Source: Osmia lignaria lignaria
Lineage: Eukaryota; Arthropoda; Insecta; Hymenoptera; Megachilidae
Direction of reading: 5' to 3'
Length of the DNA stretch: 64,000 bases
Assembly: GCF_051020975.1 (NCBI RefSeq)
Contig: NC_135043.1
Location: 9,424,001-9,488,000 of the forward strand
Shown here: piece by piece, positions 13,310-25,673 of the stretch
How positions within the stretch are numbered: the first letter of the stretch is position 1
Layout of the letters: every line of letters starts with the position of its first letter
The notes under the pieces: model-generated
Database searches by the model: none
The model's input: only the letters and a program-made list of their open reading frames with translations
Told to the model about the DNA's origin: nothing
Program-made: the position numbers and the translations under genes

Positions 13310-16300
13310 AAAATAATAAAACTTTGCAACAATAAGAAAATCTTTGCTTCTTAAATTTTCATCAAAATTAATTTCGAAATTATTTCTTAGTCTAATAAAT
13401 GAACAAATTAATATAAAAAATTACATTTAAACAAATGAAATGATTTGCAATGCGAGCAATAATCTGTAGAAAAATCAGTTCGAATCTTTCTATTTAGCAC
13501 CGAACGAAACTTAATGTAACCAAATCATAATTAATTATCCTGGTTAATCCATTATCGTCGGTTATATTCAGTGCGTTCACGTAGCCGCTTTTAAAGTCGG
13601 AGGATATCGTCGTCTCCCATCAGCAATAATTAGCTGGCGGCATCATTCGAATTTTCCATTAAGAGGTGCCGCGAACTCAATTTGTGAATTTAATAAATGA
13701 CACGCTTTTATCTGGGGCCATCACGATAAAACTATTATAAATGACCTCGCCGGTATGATACACACAGGCCGTCCAGGTTATTTTTCATTAACAGCCTGTC
13801 TGTATATTTTAGCAAGCAACGCCGAGAAATTTTCCGGGTTAATCTACTAAGAGACCCTGCGCATCCACTTAGCAAGGTTTAAACGATAATTGGAAATTGT
13901 TGCGCAAGGATCTTGCGTTTAATTCAACGCCAGGCTTTAGAATATATCTTGAAATAGAAGCCACGGATTCCATCCGTTTATTAAGTGTACAAACTAATTC
14001 GGTGCCTTTAATATCACTTCTTCTTACTCACTATTTTATAAATTTCGAATATTTTCCCAAGTTACACTCCTGCGTTTAAGGGTATTAAGAATGTTCCATC
14101 TAGTCTGGTCGTCGATAAAAAACCGCTGATGAGATAAAAATAAAATTTCACTTGACCTACTAAAGGGTAAATAAAGATTCAAAGGGAAAACGGGGTGTAG
14201 CGACAGGTCAAAGAAACGCTGAGTGGGAAGGAAAAAACAGACGGCTCGTCTCGTCCGGTATATTCTTTAAATAATAAATAATTAAGCCGTGTAACTGAAG
14301 AACGGCTGGTGTACCTTTTAGTACCGTGCCGGGTACAGTGTATGTGCAAGTTGTTTAGAAAGTGGTGGTTCGCTCATTATAACGACGTTACTCTCAAGTA
14401 GGTGTACGTAAACAGATGTGAAAAGCACGAAATATAACGAGACGTCTGCTTTAGAAAATAGACATCCTAGCGTTTCGGGAGACTACGGTTTTAGCATTCT
14501 TCTTGTTATTTAACTTTATTATAGAAGCAGACCCAGGAAGTCACGTTTTACGTATAATAATTCTTTCCAGTGATTGCGTTAACACGTGAAAAAATGTTAT
14601 TCCATTAACGCGTGGAATGATGAAATATCGTTTCCAAAAGGTATCGAAAACGAAAATCGGCTCGAAAGTTTGATTGATTTCAACTGACTTGACAGAAGGG
14701 AAATAGCTAAACGAGTGTTTCCCGTTAACAAATAACACATGTTGGCGAAAGCATGGGTCGGGTGAAACAAAAAAATTGATTTCTGACAGGAAAAAACTAT
14801 TTGTCAAGATAAAAAACCATTGCTGGGACAATTGGATCCTCGACTGATGAATGGATGATTCGGTACAATACTCTGGTTTTTAACAAAAATTGAGAATAAT
14901 AAATTGTTAGAAATTTAAGGAGCTTCCATTATTTTATAGTAATGAAACAAATTAGTATAAAATTATCATAATAATTATTTTTAACTTACAGTAATAAACA
15001 TTTGAACTTGAATCAATCGGAAACAATAGTCGAGAACAATGATTCTGATTTATTTATAAATCGTGTTTGAACATAATAGAATGGATTAGTTTGATTAATG
15101 GAGTCGTAGATATTTCATAGGTCACAATCTGATACAAATTTTGGTACAGCTGTTGGTTTGCAGCTGCCTAGGTATGCACGTTTCGACAATGAATTACACA
15201 CAGTAATAATTATTCATCGTCGCTGGAAACGTTCATTTCTGCACATATGTGATCACATGATCGACGTTCAACCCCATTGAAACACTTCGGCAAGTACGGT
15301 TAGCTTGTTTCTCACGCTTTGTATTCAGTCCGTGCATGTTCATGAGTAATTTCATTTAATAATTTCTAAATGTAAATTCACGCAAATAGTTACATTATCG
15401 TTATTGCTTATTAGAAAATCAAAGAAACTCTTATTTTTTCTTTTCTTTCAAAATTATTCCTTTGAAAAATTTTCTACAAATATTATTCTTTTATTTTAAA
15501 TTGTGAAGTTACTTATTGGTAAAATGGTATGATTATTTTCAATACAAATGTAAAGAATTTTTATAATGAACTCTTGTTGTATTTAGTGAAACATTCGGAT
15601 TACAACAATGCAAGTTCCAAGGGTATTCATGGTAATTTCATGATTCCTCGATTTTAGATGGAGCTTATATCCTTTATTGCTGCCATTAGCAGCGTGCTTT
15701 TAGTGTTAATTATAATGAGATGGTACTTTTGGTTTTAAAATGGACTTTAGACTATTATCGTTAAAAGGAAGAACCAAGAAAGGAAACTTGGATGATTCTA
15801 CTTCTAAAGTTTGTTTTATCATAGAAGCATTAGTGTATTTTTAGATTACACAAAATTTGTTGCTTAATAAAGACACTGTAACAAGTAATTTGTTAGTTTT
15901 CTGCTGGCTTTTACTATTTAACTAGTTACTTTATGCATTCGAAAAGCGGCGGAATAATAAATAACAGGTAGATAATACTTCATATTGTCATTTATGTGTG
16001 GACAATGGAAACGTTTGCATGTCTTTAATAATACATAATAGTATTGTTACACGAAATATAATGAAGCATAAACTGAGTCAAACCAGCTTGTAAAATGCTC
16101 ATTAGCTATGAAATAATTAATTAACCGTCGGCTGTTTGAGTTATTAGAAATTCTCTCTCCCTCCAGTAGGAAATATAGATTATTACCCATTTAAAGGATT
16201 AAATCTCTCCTGTTTGTCTAGTTAATTAACATTCCGCTATATAACTTGATGCTCGCAAGAACATCGTAGGATTAAGTAAAGAAGATTTTGATTCGTCAAA

Positions 16301-16964
16301 TGTATTATCTGCTCTGAGTACAGTCCTCTTTCGCAGCACGTCATGTAACATTTTGTTGACGGTGCAGAAAAATTAAAGATCATAAAAATTGAAATTTGTT
16401 AAAATAATAATTATTTTCAATGAAAACTTATATCTCACCTTTACAAATTTGGAGAAATGATAAAATTCGGGGGGAAACTTTGATGTTTTATCAAATTCAT
16501 AGCCGCTAAATTTTGTTATAATGTACTGTAAAATTTCATATAGTAATAATAAAAGCAATTAGTAATAATTACTTTTACTAAAATTGAATTTCTTGGAAAA
16601 TGAAAATCATTAGCTGCTGGCAAAACATTTGAAACAATATTTAAGAAATCAAATGCTTTTAAGTAATAATTGACCACCTGTTGGTCCAAGCAAGGTCAAA
16701 ATAATTTACGGTTATCATTAATTTGCGAATTTGTACCGTAATTACTTTCGTGGCATGACATTTATTGCGGCAGCTGTTGAAACTGTTACGTTATGCGATT
16801 GCTACTGTGAATGGAGCAATAAATTAACAAACTAAGTTATTCGTTTTCATGTCAACTACTAAAATCGATTTTTTAGCCAACAATTAAATCATTCGAATCA
16901 ATTGAATTGAATATAATTTTATTTTAATTAACTTTATATATATTTAAAAATTATTAAAAATATT
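13310..16964. other. Very AT-rich non-coding stretch
   Basis: This is among the most AT-rich parts of the window. The few open frames are rich in F, I, K and N, as expected by chance. No RNA gene or transposon terminus is recognised. Confidence 0.55.
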
Positions 16965-17095
16965 CTATAACTGAAAATTATATTATTTATTTTCTAAATT
17001 ACTCTTGAGCGACGGACCATGGAGAAAGCCACAATTTTAATTTTATCTGTATTTCATATTATTTTCATTTTCCAACATTTTTCTTAGGAAAATCT
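16965..17095 (+). repeat. Dispersed repeat family B, copy 1, abutting a family A-like tail
   Basis: The left part (CTGAAAATTATATTATTTAT, then TTTCTAAATTACTCTT) resembles the AT-rich end of family A copy 5 at 31.43 kb. It runs directly into GACGGACCATGGAGAAAGCC and CACAATTTTAATTTTAT, followed by GTATTTCATATTATTTTC. The second part is the most complete copy of family B. The junction suggests either nested insertion or that A and B are parts of one older element. Confidence 0.6.
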
Positions 17096-18754
17096 TTCCT
17101 CGATCGTACTAGAATTCTTAAATTTTAATTTCGATGGTAAGCGTTTATGGAAAAATCAAGAACTTCTTCTGTATGCCATATTACATAACAAACAGAACCG
17201 AAATGTTATTTTATTTATATCTCGATCTCATATTTCGGATATCCCCAAGGGATGCGATGGGTTCAATGGCGGCAGACACATGACGCAATCTGGTATTATT
17301 AATCCAGGCAGGTTTAGATAACGAAGCGGCCAGTTTAATTCGCATGGCCAGTTTTGCCCCGGCCCCGGTAAGACATAATCCTTCCTAACAAAAATACGCC
17401 ACCGAGTCTGAAGCGGTCAACGCACGAGCTCATTCATGCTCTTTAGCCTGTAGCTAACTTGGGGCGGTTAATCGCGTTAAAAGGTTATGAATGGTCGTGG
17501 AAAATACGCGGCTACGCGTGGCTGAGCACCGCCAATTAGGACATTTAGCGTTTTTCGAGGGGAAATTGGTATCGTCTCTACTGCGTGTCGCTACACCTAC
17601 CATGCTCTTTTGTTTCAACGTTTCTATGATACCGGTGAACATTGTCGAGGCCGCATTATAAATGCGCCCCGATTTCAAGCTCGTTGAACGTATTTGTTAT
17701 AACGTGCTCTTCTCTTTACTTCGTATTCAGTCTGGCTTGCTAGACTATGAAATCCTCCTAATGTAGTTTTCAATTTTGATTAGAATTGATTAGATATTGA
17801 AAATTTGTTATATTAAAGTTGTATACTTTCCCACGATTTATGTATTTAAAAAAATTACCGTAGCTATTATAACTTGTTAGAAAATTGAGTAGGTACTGGG
17901 TGCATTTAAACATTTCTCTTACAGCAGAAAAATAATTTATGAAATTTGAAAAAGAAATTTCCACTTCTCTGCTCGGAAAAGGAAAGGAAAGTTATGTAAC
18001 GATACACGTAACAGTAAAATTTTAACAAGAAGTAAATTTCCTTCAGAGAAGAAAATAACTTACGCTCCAGTGTTTCACTCGCAGTAACCGTGAAACGATG
18101 AAACCAACAAAACATCGACCTCGAAGAAATAAAATTACTGCTCTGGTTTATCTAAAAATATATAAAATAGAAACTTTTGAAAATTCTATATTTAATTAAA
18201 AATCTATTTTTGAAAATTTACACCAACTCCAATTATTGCAGTAATTTTTATTATTATATTTTCGGGAAAGTATTCAAATTTAAATTTACAAATAATTATC
18301 AAATTGAACGAAACACTACTCTCAGTAAATTCTAACAACAATCCTGACGGAGAGATCTGACACATGAGCAAGGTTAACGGATGAGAGGTTGGGATAAAGA
18401 CAGGTACTTGCTTACTTGCTTGACGAACGAGAATTTCTACACCTCTTGGGAAAAGAGTTGACAAATTAGGTTGAGGGTGTCAGTGTCTGTGCAGTTACGT
18501 CTGTCCTTGCCTGAACCGTAAGGAAAGGATTGTAGAACTGAGAACTTTCTTAAATCGAAGCAATTTCTTCCTACAATTCTACGAGTACTAACTTTTTCAA
18601 GGAGTTAGCGAACTGACTGTTTCTTAATTTCTTTGAGCGTTTATCTTTGAAATTTTCTTTATGTCCACAAATGTCTTTTACTAGAAGTACTGTGTCAAGC
18701 AATTGTAGCATGAAAATTGAATAGAATGGTAGCTACGAAGCTAACAATAAATGG
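17096..18754. other. Non-coding stretch
   Basis: No gene is recognised. A GC-richer patch at about 17.24-17.70 kb carries a 74-codon minus-strand frame without recognisable features. The remainder is AT-rich. Confidence 0.5.
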
Positions 18755-18890
18755 TGCAGGTTTGGATATGGCAACGCAGGAATGAGCAAAGTGTATTCCT
18801 GGCCCACTATCGCCAGGACGACAGGACTGAAACAAACGACTGTCGCATAAATTACAAGGATATCTTGATACTCGTTGCCGCTATGGTTGC
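18755..18890 (+). repeat. Local repeat family E, copy 1
   Basis: The segment contains GCAGGAATGAGCAAAGTGTA, then GACAGGACTGAAACAAACGA, then GCATAAATTACAAGGATATC. Two related segments lie within the next 1.7 kb. An 85-codon frame (18751-19008) crosses this copy but is not preserved in the others, so I do not call it a gene. Confidence 0.5.
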
Positions 18891-19133
18891 TGCACGAGGA
18901 AGATCCCGAGGATCTCGAGAAACGATCACCACGACGACGGCCTTTACGAATCGAGTCTCTTTGATATCAACGAGTAGTTCTTTTTTAGGGATACATTTTT
19001 TTAAATAAGAATCTGGTCTGTTTTCGTGTCAAGAAAAATTTGCTTGCTAATTGGCTAATCAAGTAACAATCTTGATCTTTCATGGCATCCAAGGTTGTTT
19101 CGAAGTTGATTTTTTATACAACTATTCAAAAAT

Positions 19134-19248
19134 CGAGCAAAGTAGGCTTCCCTAGAGAAAATAGCGATATAAGGGAAGCAGTCATTCACAAACTTTTAAT
19201 TTTGACGATATTAATATTAAAAGTAATTTAGAAAATAATATTATCAAA
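19134..19248 (+). repeat. Dispersed repeat family A, copy 3, with intact internal hairpin
   Basis: The copy reads CGAGCAAAGTAGGCTTCCCT, AGAGAAAATAGCGATATA, AGGGAAGCAG, then an AT-rich tail with GACGATATTAATATTAAAAG. GCTTCCCT (19146-19153) and AGGGAAGC (19172-19179) are perfect inverted arms around an 18-base loop. A family C copy follows directly downstream. Confidence 0.7.
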
Positions 19249-19276
19249 TTCAGTGTATAATTAAGAAATAATAAGT

Positions 19277-19417
19277 GGTGGGGGGGGCACGGTCCTATGT
19301 ATACGAGGCCTCCTCCTCTCCTTCGTCATTCTCCTCGGGACCGCCGACGGTGAGGGTCCGGAGCTTAGGCCTACTATGCTCAATAGTGTACAATTACTAA
19401 ACTATATTAAAATATAG
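19277..19417 (+). repeat. GC-rich repeat family C, copy 1
   Basis: A sharp GC-rich island in AT-rich DNA begins GGTGGGGGG and carries CGAGGCCTCCTCCTCTCC, then CGTCATTCTCCTCGGGA, then ACTATGCTCAATAGTGTACA and ATTACTAAACTATATTA. The same order is found at 43.09-43.29 kb. It has no open frame of note. Its abrupt edges suggest insertion, and its class is unknown. Confidence 0.65.
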
Positions 19418-19659
19418 AATGTAAGTTGAATTGAATTTTATTTATTAAAGAATTTCTTAATAATATGGAATATTACTTAAAAAATTTAAAAATCATAAAT
19501 CTATTAGAGTTGACAAAATTCGAAGCATGTTAATTGTACAATGAATTCATATTCATAAGCACCATTACGTATATCATTTCCCCAAATTATTCGTCGGTAT
19601 GAAAGGTAATTCACGGAATTTCGGTGCATTAAGAAAATGGTGTGGGTGTGGAGATTTAG

Positions 19660-19830
19660 TTTACAGGCTAATGACCAAGAGGAAGAAGAGCAGGAAGGGA
19701 AGTGTAATCAAGCACTTCTACTGCTCTATTGCAAGACAACAGGTCCGAAACAAACGACTGTTTCCATAAATCATTCTCGCTACATTTCTAACATATTTTG
19801 AAATGCAATGAAATATTCTGCTGCTGTCGA
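19660..19830 (+). repeat. Local repeat family E, copy 2
   Basis: The segment contains GCAGGAAGGGAAGTGTAATC, GCACTTCTACTGCTCTATTG, then GACAACAGGTCCGAAACAAA and CGACTGTTTCCATAAAT. The last 45 bases match copy 1 closely and the first part matches copy 3. Confidence 0.5.
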
Positions 19831-20384
19831 CAAGCCAGGGATAATCAAGATACTTCATAAATTTTACATAAAGAAAGTAATGAACAAAGATGATACATAA
19901 CTGAAAGCTTTTATAATTAGTCTTCTTATATTTATACAAAATTGTAAATCATATAATTAATTACTTTCGATGTTTGGAAACAGATGTAAACAGGTTTAAA
20001 TGTGCTGCGGATATAAATTTCTGTCGATATGTTTGTTTATTTTTCGGGATTAAATTTGAAGCGTTTACATGCATTCATCATTTGCGATTCGTATATTTCA
20101 TTTTAGAAGAAGGAAGAATAATCCATCCCCTTTTCACTGGTGAAAAGACTATTGAAAAGGAGAAACGTAAAAAAGGTGAAAAGTTTCTTACGATATCGGG
20201 ATACCATCGAACAGGCAATTGCTAGTCATAAAACAGAAAACGAGATATTATTCTCCGAGTCGAACATCAAACTACCGGAGTGCTCTCGACGACAATAATA
20301 CGACGAAACAATAGCTGGTAGTTCGAGTATCCTCGAAACGTATTCCAAGTGTTCAGTAATATGAAAGTTAAGAGAATGGAGTGG

Positions 20385-20480
20385 CCATGGTGTCTCGGTT
20401 TACGAGGGGTGACTGAGGGATGGGTAAGGAATAATCAAGCCTTACTTCTGTGTGTTTCGCTATAAATTACGATGATATCT
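20385..20480 (+). repeat. Local repeat family E, copy 3
   Basis: The segment contains GGTAAGGAATAATCAAGCCT and TACTTCTG (as in copy 2), then GCTATAAATTACGATGATAT (as in copy 1). The GAAACAAACGACTG block is missing, so this copy is internally deleted. Confidence 0.4.
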
Positions 20481-23280
20481 GGTAGAAAATGGCATGCCAC
20501 TCGAAACCTTGAGAAGCAGTCGCGAAGGGGAGATACAGCTAAACGTTCACCTAGTCCTGATACTCGTTAACGGCTCCTTCGGTCGATTCGAACATTTCCT
20601 TTGGTTCCAGGACAATTTACTTAACGAGCTTGCGTGGATACTTTCAGATTCTGACTTCATCGTACGGTTAGAATGAATTTTAGAAAAACGTACTATTACG
20701 TCAGCAATTGCCAATATATTAATGATTCTAGCACGGAGTAACCATTTTTAATTTCATTCATAAATTTCTTAGCATACTGCTTTTAAAAATATGGTTTCAC
20801 AATAACGTAAATCTAACTCAGACACTCTTCGATGACAATTCTCAAGTGGAGCCCATTTAATCTGAAAAATGATCGTTGAACCACGACAAAATGTCGGGGG
20901 AGATCTTAAGGCTGGTCCGTAACGAAATTACTATCAACCTACATGAAATCGCATTTTTATCAATCACGCGATAGAAATGTCGTGGTTTCTCACGAAAAAG
21001 GAGTGGCTCGGCCGTCCATGGATCCTCCGGTTTAAGTGACGTGGGAAAAGAGGAATGTGAAATTTTTGCGCGCATCCATCATTTGATTCGCATCTATCGT
21101 ATCATTTGGCATTGCTCCACCAGTTCTTTCGCTTGCTTTCATTGATAATCCAGATAAGTGTGCCCATCGTACGGATTCCGCGAAGAAGACGAATGACTTT
21201 CGATGACGGTCGATCGAGTTTCTGCGTACGCGGTCCTCGATTTTTTACCAATCACGAATTCAATATAATTTATCTGCTCCCCCTCTTCGAAAATATCCTC
21301 TTCAACTAAACTCTTCATTTCATTTCATTTTCAACATTTCTCATTGGTAACTTCGAAAATATTTATTTGTTATAAAAATTTAGAATATTTTTTATTGTTA
21401 GATAGATTATTACACCTCGTAAACTGGCAATTCGATTCACCATGTTTAACATAGCGATGCTCAACGAAGCGAAATCGTTCTCTGCGCTGATATGTCCTTA
21501 AGCGAAAATAAATTCGCAAACGCGTACACATCGGTAAAGGACTTTAACACCTTCCGCGTGGTGTCATTAATGGCTACCACGTTGCCATCTTACAATGCGT
21601 CAAACACGCGGCTATAGTCACCGATCCACCCCCTTTTGCAGGTTTTCTTTTAAATACATTCTTTGAAAATTTGTTTTAATTTTTAAGGATCCTAATGCAG
21701 AATTTATTGAGAGAGAAAACTCGTTACGAGTTTCGGTTAGTTTATTCGCGAACCAATTTCCCGGGAACGTTAATTAGCAATCTAAACGCGGAATAGAACA
21801 TCACGCATTTATGATAACAGACACGTTTTGGGAATTTCTCTGGGTCCCTTTGGATTTACATTCCCTGTTTGATTTTCTGTCATACGAATCTTTTACTCTT
21901 CTATTTATTCTCTTTTACAGAGATGTCTTACTCCTTGCTATTATATATTTAACTCTATGAGAATTTGCTCAGCTTAAAAAAATGAAATGAATAAACGTTG
22001 AATTATGAGAGAAATGATATCTAATTTAAATAGACACCCTACGGTGATAGAATAAAAGGGTTCTGCGAATAGAGATATTGACTTTTGTAGAAAGTTACTC
22101 AATTATTATCATCCCCTCGAGTGTCATCATCTTATCGTTTTACGGCCAGAAGCTGGCATATTCGTTTGCGAAGAACCGCATCCACGATTGCGTAATTAAA
22201 TCGTTTTCACCTCTTTCTCGAGTTCCTCGTATCTCTCTTAACACCTTGTGAACCACTTTCGCGCCAGAGCACATTTTAGCACATCTCGTTGCCGAGCGCA
22301 TAGCCGAGTTACTACAAATTTTACTGAGCGAGTGTGTTTGAAGATGCCTGAAGTATATTAAATTATACGTTGCCCCGGTGCTTTTATTTCACCCCCGCAT
22401 TAATAGGACCGTGAAATTTCAAAAAGTAATAAAATTATATAACGCGGTAATTATTCAATAAAATTATTCAAAGTAGGAATCAAACGTTACGTTCAATAAA
22501 TTTCCACTACTTTTTATGGACATCATTATGCACTTTTTGTAGACTTTCAAATACTAATTACAAATTCGCAAATTACTTTTCCCCCTCTGATAACTTTTTA
22601 AAAATTTATATTTTCTGGAATTAAATAAATTTCGTAACCATAAAGTTATAAAAATTATTTAATTTTTTTATGAAGGAGAAATCTGAAAACTGTTTACTAA
22701 ATATACTGATATTAGTTTTTAACGTATTATAAACGTTGAAAGATATTTAGATTAGAAAAATGTTTCAAAGAATCGTTTATTCGTGTAAAGCCCCAAAGCA
22801 AAGTAGTAAATCATTATTGTACCGTTGAATAAATAACAAGAAACCCCGACAATAGTAAAAGGAGAAAATCGTTCGTCTGGCTGCTGTCAGTGTCCGCAAA
22901 GGTCTGACCAAAAAACGAGCACACCGAACGTGCGAAAAGCCGGACAATAATCCTTTATTAACGATTCTCGTTCTATTCGTGGCCGCAACTTCTGATCGAA
23001 CGGAGAACCGACAACCCCTGCTGCGGAACAGCTAGCAATTATTCGTAATTCAACTCGGTCCGATTCGCACGGCGGCACGAGATCTTCAGGGTGTCTCCGC
23101 GACCGGCTAATAGCCATGAAATTAGCATAATGTCACGTTACATGACGGAACGGTGCTCGTTCGATTCAAGTCCGTTACGAGGGTCAGCCGTAATCCGACG
23201 GATGAAATTTCGGTTTGCTGCTATACGTCTGGGCAACTCCGGAAAATCGGTATCACTGTGAAATTTAGAAAATGAGCTCA
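20481..23280. other. Non-coding stretch
   Basis: No gene is recognised. A GC-richer interval at 22.86-23.25 kb holds a 76-codon minus-strand frame without features. AGACACCCTACGG at about 22.03 kb resembles the transposon-end word seen at 24.03 kb. Confidence 0.45.
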
Positions 23281-23345
23281 AAACTTTCTCCATGGTCCGC
23301 CATCAAAGGATTAATCTCAGTTTTTTATTATCACAAATTTTGAAT
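23281..23345 (-). repeat. Dispersed repeat family B, copy 2
   Basis: On the minus strand the copy reads TTAATCCTTTGATGGCGGAC, then CATGGAGAAAG. This preserves the probable left end of the family, TTAATCCT before GATGGCGGACC, better than the other copies. Confidence 0.6.
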
Positions 23346-23936
23346 TCTTTTCTATGCAAAAATCAGATACTAGAGGGTTAAAAACAAAGACGTTAAATTA
23401 TTATCAACTCATTCATCAATTATACTTTGCATGGTATATACCCACTGGTTTATGAATCGCATTATTTTATTACGCATTCATACTCGTATACCGGATTGAA
23501 AAATTATGCGAACAACCTGTATAGTCGAGTAGAGGATCGCGTGCATTTGCTTCTGTCAGCTTCATAAAAGAGTGAAAAAAGAAAAGGTAAAAGAGAAGCA
23601 GAAAGAAAGCGTGAACGTTATACCGAGGTTATGTGGGTGCACGGTTCTGCCTCTAATCAGATCGCATTCTTTCTCTTCTCCCCGTGGGTCCTGGTACAGG
23701 TATATAAGGTGCTCCAAACAAATTGCATTCACTCCAACACTGTAAATCAGGTAGATTGTTTTACAATTTTTAGTTTAGGCCTCAGAGTATGAATAATTAA
23801 AAATTAAGATTTAATTTTGAAATTTTCAATTTGATACTGTTTAGATAACTTTATAACCACTTTCGAGTAGTCAATCATTAATTATTGTATCAAAAGGTGA
23901 TTATTGCTTGTTATAAAATAAATGATTTTTCTCTGA
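23346..23936. other. Non-coding stretch with a second, older TIR-like end
   Basis: No gene is recognised. TATATAAGGTGCTCCAAAC at 23701-23719 resembles the ends of the small TIR element that follows. It may be an end of a larger relative or of a nested copy. Confidence 0.45.
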
Positions 23937-24038
23937 TATATAGGTGCCTAAACACAATTAATTAGCAACTTATAAATAAATTATAGGATAGGAGATTTTT
24001 AGTATTGTAGGTCATAATGTGTTAAGACACCCTATATA
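23937..24038. mobile_element. Small TIR element of MITE type (~102 bp)
   Basis: The left end reads TATATAGGTGCCTAAACACA. The right end, on the opposite strand, reads TATATAGGGTGTCTTAACAC. The two pair over about 20 bases with few mismatches and one gap, so this is a short element with terminal inverted repeats and no coding capacity. The outermost TA or TATA may be the target duplication, as in Tc1/mariner-type insertions. The GGGTGTC core fits the terminal words of many insect mariner-like MITEs; the superfamily is inference. Confidence 0.6.
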
Positions 24039-25044
24039 TTATTGTCCGTGCACAAAATGGCTGATTCTGAAGAAGGCACTGGCTGCCGAATAATTCTCAA
24101 GCTCGTTATCGATTGCCTGCAAGAGATATACCGCCTGCTTTCTGCCACTCTGCTTGCTTTACTAATCCCCATTTCATGGTAGGATTTACTACGTGTCCGT
24201 GTAAACACGCGACGCCTCGAATGCGTCGGGAATAAACTGTCCTCAAAATCTTCGCTTCATGCTTTAGAAAAGTTGAACGAAGAATTATTGAGGATCCTCT
24301 TTACTCCTAACGAATCTATTATATGTAAATTTTATGGGGAAAAATTAAAAATGAAAGTTTAAAATTGAGAAACAAAGAGGTCCAGACAAAACTGAATCTA
24401 TGGAAATGATATAGAAGCTCGATACCACTCGGTGAAATTTTTTGGCCTGTTCGGTATGCAAACATTCGGATCGCTTGGATCAATGCGATGCGACTAAATC
24501 TCCCTCACAAAAGAGCCATAATAAAAAGTAGAGTTGATATCGGCAGGCAGCCTGTTTATATTAAAATAATGTTGAAATTCACCGACCGTTTCGTTAATAA
24601 ACTACCCTCGCCATTCTGAACGGTACAATAATTTGAGTTTAATATATACCATCCCCCACCTGGAATAAATAAATGAAATATAGAAAAATATAATAGGTAC
24701 TTATTAAATATTTAATATACAGATAACTGTGATCAAATTTTCTTCATTTTTCTGTAGCATTTAATTTACTTCCAGGTGAAGAGTGTAAAATTTTACGCCT
24801 TTTAAAATTACCCCTGTACTTTTATGACTTTTTGACGTTACGACTGTAAAGTACAGTCGTTTCCCGTTCAAATACTTTTACGGTTTCTTACCTACCGTAT
24901 GGCTATATTTTAACTCTACATTTCATCTGTTCTACTTATTGTTAGGATTCCTCACTGTATGTAAAATAAATGTAACTAAATCTACATTTGCTCACGATGT
25001 AGAATAAAGTTTACTTTATTGCTTATATTCTTTTCTTTCCATCA
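24039..25044. other. Non-coding stretch
   Basis: No gene or repeat is recognised. It is AT-rich towards the right. Confidence 0.5.
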
Positions 25045-25151
25045 TGTACATTCGTGAGCAAAGTAGACCTTCTCCAGAGAGAATGCCGATACAGAGAAGG
25101 TGGAATTTTTCACGATATTAATATTAAAAGTAATTTAGAAAAAAATAATTA
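25045..25151 (+). repeat. Dispersed repeat family A, copy 4, with compensated hairpin
   Basis: The copy reads TGTACATTCGTGAGCAAAGT, AGACCTTCTCCAGAGAGAAT, GCCGATACAGAGAAGGTGG, then CACGATATTAATATTAAAAG. ACCTTCTC (25067-25074) pairs with GAGAAGGT (25094-25101). Compared with copy 3, CTTCCC has become CTTCTC while GGGAAG has become GAGAAG, so pairing is kept by a double change. Confidence 0.7.
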
Positions 25152-25639
25152 TTTATAAAAAAAACACACAAGTTTTACTTGGAATCAATTTTAAATAATG
25201 CAAATATTGAATTTTTAATTTATTAAATTTACAATAATTATTTAAATATCAGGTTAAAAGTAATAATGCAAGACACCGTGTCTTTATTTCATATATCATA
25301 TCATTTAATTATAACAAATGAACTCTCCTTAATGATACCTTCACTTGTTGAAGTAGATCCTGTATTTGCATAGCGTGCTCTGAGCTCCATGGGAGATACT
25401 AGGATTTGTAGGATCATCCCGGGACGTTATCGCCTCTACCTAGAGGCCTCGTTACGCTCTAGTTGTCACGTGTGCACACCTTTCCATCTATTGAACCTAA
25501 TGATGTGTGAAAAAAGAGGCCGTTGAGATTCGTTTTAATTAAGCTCCTCGATTGTGTTTACCCCTGTCGCTAATGGACTAATTATATTCTTGGCATCGTG
25601 AAGCTGTCCGAGGGAAAGAATTAATTCGTATCTTATAAT
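25152..25639. other. Non-coding stretch
   Basis: No gene is recognised. It is AT-rich with a GC-richer patch near 25.38-25.50 kb. Confidence 0.5.
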
Positions 25640-25673
25640 TAGGGGTGTACGGGTACCCGAGGCTGTACCCCTA
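25640..25673. mobile_element. hAT-like terminal motif / hairpin remnant
   Basis: TAGGGGTGTACGGGTACCCG is followed by AGGC and TGTACCCCTA, forming an imperfect inverted repeat of TAGGGG-TAC around a GGGTACCC palindrome. This word resembles termini of some hAT-superfamily elements as I remember them. No second terminus or transposase frame is visible, so it is at most a remnant or solo end. Confidence 0.4.
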
